The notes beneath the pieces were generated by a model that ran no database searches, was not told where the DNA came from, and saw nothing but the letters and a program-made list of their open reading frames with translations. Made by a program: the position numbers and the translations under genes. From NCBI GenBank assembly GCA_030584105.1, contig CP129491.1, forward strand, positions 2,976,001 through 3,040,000: DNA of 64,000 nt, written 5' to 3'. The stretch is from UTCHB3 sp002050155 (lineage in GTDB: Bacteria; Bacteroidota; Ignavibacteria; Ignavibacteriales; Ignavibacteriaceae). This document shows positions 60,376-64,000 of this stretch, piece after piece; positions within the stretch are counted from its first letter, which is position 1, and every line of letters starts with the position of its first letter.

Positions 60376-61413
60376 ATGCCGAACCCCGGCAAGTGTAAAG
60401 TAGTACTTGACGCTATGGGGGGTGATTTTGCCCCTGAAAACGAAATTCTCGGAGCTATTCAGGCTGAGAAAGAGGATAGTAACCTCGAAGTGTGGCTTGC
60501 CGGCAAAAAAGATGAGATAGAAAAGGTGCTTCGTGAGAAGAACCTGCAATTCGATCTTTCAAGAATAATAGATTCCGAGCAGGTGGTTACAATGAACGAC
60601 CTTCCTGTTCAGGCGTACAAAGAAAAGCAGGGTTCATCACTCGCAAAAGGGCTGAATTTTGTGAAAAATGGGGATGCTGACGCATTCGTAAGCGCCGGTA
60701 ACACCGGTGCTGTTATGACATTTTCACTGATGATATACAGAAAAATTAAAGGGATAGACCGCCCGACAATCGGCACGCTTATGCCTTGTATCGGGGGTTT
60801 TTGCACTATTTTCGATGCAGGTGCAAGTGTTGACTCGAAAGCGCACCACTTAGCTGAATATGCTGTTCTTGGCTCGATTTACGCAAGAGAGATGCTAAAC
60901 AAACCCAACCCAAGCGTTGGCGTGCTAAGTGTTGGTGAAGAAGAAAGCAAGGGAAACGAGATATCGAAAAAAGCCGTTCAGCTTATTAAGCCGCTCGGGT
61001 TAAATTTTAAGGGGAATGTTGAGGGGAAGGATATACTTAAAGGGAATGTTGATGTTGCCGTTTGTGACGGATTCACGGGTAACATCATCCTGAAATTTGC
61101 CGAGGGTGTTACGCACCTTCTGAAACACCTCATCAAGGAATATGCTGAAGAGGGGTTTTTCAAAAAGATCCGTGTGGGTCTTTTTAAAAGTTCTCTTAAG
61201 AGCATTTTCTCAAAACTTAATTATGAAAATTACGGCGGGGTACCCCTGCTTGGTGTTAATGGCATTACCATTATCGGGCACGGTTCAAGTTCCCCGTTAG
61301 CAATCAAAAATATGATTCACAAAGCCGCTGAAGCGCACAGGAAAGACCTGATCAGCAAGCTTACCGAAGCGGTTGCTTCCCGTAATTTTGACCACAACGA
61401 AGGAAACCCTTAA
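60376..61413 (+). CDS. plsX: Phosphate acyltransferase PlsX
   Basis: This 345-residue enzyme converts acyl-ACP to acyl-phosphate, the first step of phospholipid synthesis with PlsY. Seen: VVLDAMGGDFAPENE at the N-terminus, SSLAKGLNFVKNGDADAFVSAGNTGA, and VAVCDGFTGNIILKFAEG. The length is normal. The start is the ATG at 60376, with CGGGAT upstream; the TTG directly before it is possible. The stop overlaps the fabH ATG by one base (TAATG). Confidence 0.96.
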   Translation: MPNPGKCKVVLDAMGGDFAPENEILGAIQAEKEDSNLEVWLAGKKDEIEKVLREKNLQFDLSRIIDSEQVVTMNDLPVQAYKEKQGSSLAKGLNFVKNGDADAFVSAGNTGAVMTFSLMIYRKIKGIDRPTIGTLMPCIGGFCTIFDAGASVDSKAHHLAEYAVLGSIYAREMLNKPNPSVGVLSVGEEESKGNEISKKAVQLIKPLGLNFKGNVEGKDILKGNVDVAVCDGFTGNIILKFAEGVTHLLKHLIKEYAEEGFFKKIRVGLFKSSLKSIFSKLNYENYGGVPLLGVNGITIIGHGSSSPLAIKNMIHKAAEAHRKDLISKLTEAVASRNFDHNEGNP

Positions 61414-62417
61414 TGACTAACGCTACAAAATATAACGCCCGGGTAACCGGCGTAGGAATGTATGTGCCGGATGAGGTGCTTGACAACGATTATTTTGCCA
61501 AATACCTTGATACTAATGATGAGTGGATTGTTACCAGAACAGGGATAAAGGAAAGAAGAATTTTAAGAAATGGTGCCACCAGCGATTTGGCAACCGGCGC
61601 TCTGAAAGACCTGATGGCAACAACCGGATTGAATCCGGAAGAAATTGATGTGATAATTGTTGCTACTGTAACACCCGATATGCTCTTCCCTGCGACAGCT
61701 GCATTAGTTCAGGAGAGAGTTGGCGCAACCAATGCCTGGGGGTTCGATCTTTCAGCGGCATGTTCGGGGTTTTTGTTTGCACTTCAAACCGGGGCTAATT
61801 TTATTGCCTCGGGGGCGTATAAAAAAGTTGTGGTTATCGGTGCGGATAAGATGAGTGCAATTGTTGATTATACTGACAGGAACACCTGCATTTTGTTCGG
61901 CGATGCTGCCGGTGCTTTTCTTTTGGAACCGACTGAAGATAAAAGCACGGGGATTCTCGATTCCATTTTACACATCGATGGGTCAGGAGCGGATTACCTG
62001 AACATGAAGGGTGGCGGAAGCCTTAACCCCCCCACGCACGAAACTGTTGACGCAAAAATGCACTATATTTATCAGGAAGGGAAAGCCGTTTATAAAAGAG
62101 CCGTGCTCGGTATGGCGGAAGTTTCTGCTGAAATAATGGAGAAAAACGGGCTTAAGAGTGAAGATGTTGCGTGGTTGGCACCACATCAGGCGAACTTGAG
62201 GATAATTGACTCAACTGCTAACAGGATGGGCATAGGCATGGATAAGGTTATGTTGAACATCGAAAGATACGGCAACACCACTTCCGGCACAATCCCCACT
62301 GTAATTACGGAATATTACCGTGCAGGTAAGGTTAAAAAAGGCGATAACATTATTCTGGCGGCGTTTGGTGCGGGCTTCACATGGGGTTCGATGTGGCTGA
62401 AGTGGAGCATTGATTGA
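61413..62417 (+). CDS. fabH: Beta-ketoacyl-ACP synthase III
   Basis: This 334-residue FabH condenses acetyl-CoA with malonyl-ACP to start fatty-acid elongation. The catalytic triad is complete: C117 (SAACSGF), H258 (APHQAN) and N288 (RYGNTT). It shows the N-terminal VTGVGMYVPDEVLDN and WIVTRTGIKERR, and the C-terminal GAGFTWGSMWLKW. It overlaps plsX by one base and ends two bases before the fabD ATG, so all are one operon. Confidence 0.97.
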   Translation: MTNATKYNARVTGVGMYVPDEVLDNDYFAKYLDTNDEWIVTRTGIKERRILRNGATSDLATGALKDLMATTGLNPEEIDVIIVATVTPDMLFPATAALVQERVGATNAWGFDLSAACSGFLFALQTGANFIASGAYKKVVVIGADKMSAIVDYTDRNTCILFGDAAGAFLLEPTEDKSTGILDSILHIDGSGADYLNMKGGGSLNPPTHETVDAKMHYIYQEGKAVYKRAVLGMAEVSAEIMEKNGLKSEDVAWLAPHQANLRIIDSTANRMGIGMDKVMLNIERYGNTTSGTIPTVITEYYRAGKVKKGDNIILAAFGAGFTWGSMWLKWSID

Positions 62418-62418
62418 T

Positions 62419-63333
62419 ATGAGCAAGCGCGCTTTATTGTTTCCGGGGCAGGGGTCGCAGTATGTTGAAATGGCAAAAGACCTCTTCGAAAATTCCGTTG
62501 AAGCTAAAGAAATGATTAAAACGGCGGATAATGCGCTTAATGTTAACCTTTCGCACATTATGTTCTATGGACCCGAAGAAGAGCTTAAACAGACTGAATA
62601 CACACAACCCGCAATTTTTCTGCACAGTGTTGTGCTTGCTTCCATTCTAAGGAGGTTGCCATTTGATGGTGCAGCCGGTCACTCGCTGGGTGAATACTCA
62701 GCACTTGTTGCGTGCGGGGCAGTTCAGTTTTACGATGCGGTTCAGTTGGTAAGATTGCGCGGACTGGCTATGCAGGGAGCAGGCAGAGAGCAGCCCGGAA
62801 CCATGGCGGCTGTTATAGGTTTGGAACGCAGTGTGGTTTATGATATTTGTAAAGAAGCTTCCGAAGAGGGGGTTGTACAGCCGGCGAACTTCAATTCACC
62901 GGGGCAGATAGTAATTTCCGGAAGTATCGATGGTGTTACGAAAGCAATGGAACTTGCAAAAGCTGCAAAAGCAAGATTAGTTACTATGTTGCCTGTTTCG
63001 GGCGCTTTTCACTCGCCACTGATGCTTTCAGCTCAGGAAAAATTGTCGGAAGCATTGGATAAAACGCATTTTTACGACATCAAAAAGCCCGTTTATGCGA
63101 ATGTAACCGCAGCGCCTGAGTTGAAAAAAGAAAAGATAAAAGAAAATTTGTATCGCCAGCTGACGGCACCCGTTTTGTGGGAAGACACAATTAAAAATAT
63201 GATTTCCGACGGGTTTACCGAATTTGTTGAAGTGGGGCCCGGTAAGGTTCTTCAGGGTTTAGTTAAAAGGATAGACAATTCGGTTGCTATTTCGGGTATT
63301 GATAAATATTCCGAAATTGAAAAATATTTGTAA
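62419..63333 (+). CDS. fabD: Malonyl-CoA:ACP transacylase
   Basis: A 304-residue FabD that loads malonate onto ACP. It shows LFPGQGSQYVEMAKDL (7-22), the nucleophile S89 in AGHSLGEYSAL, R114 of LVRLRGLAMQ that binds the malonyl carboxylate, and the histidine of GAFHSPLM. I use the ATG at 62419 (MSKRALLFPG); a TTG three codons upstream overlaps fabH. GGAG lies 11 bases upstream inside the fabH end. Confidence 0.97.
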   Translation: MSKRALLFPGQGSQYVEMAKDLFENSVEAKEMIKTADNALNVNLSHIMFYGPEEELKQTEYTQPAIFLHSVVLASILRRLPFDGAAGHSLGEYSALVACGAVQFYDAVQLVRLRGLAMQGAGREQPGTMAAVIGLERSVVYDICKEASEEGVVQPANFNSPGQIVISGSIDGVTKAMELAKAAKARLVTMLPVSGAFHSPLMLSAQEKLSEALDKTHFYDIKKPVYANVTAAPELKKEKIKENLYRQLTAPVLWEDTIKNMISDGFTEFVEVGPGKVLQGLVKRIDNSVAISGIDKYSEIEKYL

Positions 63334-63380
63334 CCTTCCATTCATTTTTGAAATTTATTTAATATATTTTAGAACTAAAA

Positions 63381-64000
63381 ATGACAGATTTAATGGATAA
63401 AAAAGCACTCGTTACCGGCGGCACCCGCGGGATAGGTAAAGCGATTGTGGAAGAACTTGCCGCGAACGGGTGTTCTGTGGTGTTCACTTACCAGTCATCA
63501 GACGATGCAGCAAAGGCTATTCAGGATGAACACGCTGCTGCAGGCAGAAAAGTGCTCGCTTTTAAGGCAGACGCTGCAAGCTTCGAGGATGCGCAAAAGG
63601 CGATTGATTTTACACTTCAAAACTTAGGCGGTTGCGATATCTTAGTGAACAACGCCGGGATTAACCGGGATAAGTTTCTGATGATGATGAAAGAGAGTGA
63701 CTTCACCGAGGTTATCGATGCTAATCTGAAAAGTGTATTTAATTACACAAAAGCCGCTCTGAAACCGATGATGTCTAACCGTTTCGGCAGAATAATCAAC
63801 ATCACTTCAGTTGTAGGGTTAACAGGTAACGCCGGGCAGGCGAACTATGCCGCCAGCAAAGCCGGGATGATTGGATTCACTAAGTCGGTTGCGAAGGAGA
63901 TGGCGGCAAGAAACATCACTTGCAACGCTATCGCTCCCGGATTTATTAGAACCGACATGACCGATAAGCTTAAAGACGAAATTAAAGACGCAATATTAAG
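63381..64000 (+). CDS. fabG: 3-oxoacyl-ACP reductase, truncated by the window edge
   Basis: The first 206 residues of FabG, the NADPH-dependent ketoreductase of fatty-acid elongation. Seen: TGGTRGIGKAI cofactor loop (12-22), NNAG at 90-93, catalytic S143 (INITSVVG), Y156 and K160 (NYAASKAG), and IAPGFIRTDM. About 40 residues are missing because the window ends; the frame is open to the last base. The ATG at 63381 is used; one at 63393 (MDKKALVTGG) is equally plausible. It lies 47 bp after fabD, continuing the fab cluster. Confidence 0.95.
   Translation, partial: MTDLMDKKALVTGGTRGIGKAIVEELAANGCSVVFTYQSSDDAAKAIQDEHAAAGRKVLAFKADAASFEDAQKAIDFTLQNLGGCDILVNNAGINRDKFLMMMKESDFTEVIDANLKSVFNYTKAALKPMMSNRFGRIINITSVVGLTGNAGQANYAASKAGMIGFTKSVAKEMAARNITCNAIAPGFIRTDMTDKLKDEIKDAIL

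Noticed and set aside
1..64000. tRNA, rRNA, insertion sequence, integrase, toxin-antitoxin pair, retron or phage genes
   Set aside because: I scanned the gaps and products and found none that I could support.

Overview
The window reads as chromosomal DNA of a Bacteroidota/Chlorobiota-type (FCB group) bacterium, most plausibly an Ignavibacteria-like lineage. This rests on the gene repertoire: a bTHX ribosomal protein, PdxB, an exported MORN-TonB protein, lipoproteins with two-component-propeller repeats, a K+-type membrane pyrophosphatase, an exported protein of a family often mislabelled asparagine synthetase B, and the orders prs-rplY-pth-hppA-rpsF-ssb-rpsR-rplI and yceD-rpmF-plsX-fabH-fabD-fabG. 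It is an inference from content; no rRNA or tRNA gene is present to settle it. I saw no insertion sequence, integrase or prophage gene.

Layout. 1-2.6 kb: a CRISPR array of 36 identical 37-bp repeats and 35 spacers, transcribed leftward and probably continuing past the left edge. 2.6-11.5 kb: leader and a complete type I-B cas operon on the minus strand (cas8b-cas7-cas5-cas3-cas6-cas1-cas2-cas4 toward the array). 11.5-23.4 kb: a membrane-anchored lipoprotein, an ATP-grasp enzyme, pepT, a large protein with a sigma-70 region-4-like HTH, a D-2-hydroxyacid dehydrogenase, a STAS/HATPase pair, pdxB, a MORN-TonB protein, bTHX and a beta-helical adhesin-like protein. 23.7-36.3 kb: a PAS histidine kinase with a degenerate receiver, TPR proteins, a class III sirtuin, radA, clpX, an MscS channel and a propeller lipoprotein. 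36.6-43.2 kb: a long minus-strand housekeeping run from prs to rplI. 43.7-57.5 kb: a second PAS kinase, then a surface-polysaccharide region (two GT2 glycosyltransferases, flippase, O-antigen ligase/polymerase, Wzz-type co-polymerase, GH29 fucosidase, DegT aminotransferase, DprE2/DprE1-like pair). 57.8-64 kb: an orphan AAA ATPase and the start of the fatty-acid synthesis cluster, cut by the right edge in fabG.

How genes work together. The cas genes form a self-contained adaptive immune locus: adaptation by Cas1, Cas2 and Cas4, processing by Cas6, Cascade from Cas8b, Cas7 and Cas5, destruction by Cas3. The polysaccharide genes make, polymerise, length-control and export an envelope glycan. PlsX, FabH, FabD and FabG start fatty-acid and phospholipid synthesis.

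The most unexpected signal is not a gene. At about ten unrelated places, mostly directly after a stop codon but also inside the ends of coding regions, the DNA holds a two- to three-copy tandem duplication with a period of about 65-76 bp. The copies share no sequence between loci. Shorter or longer periods (8, 16, 21, 39 and 90 bp) occur at others. All alignments were made by eye.
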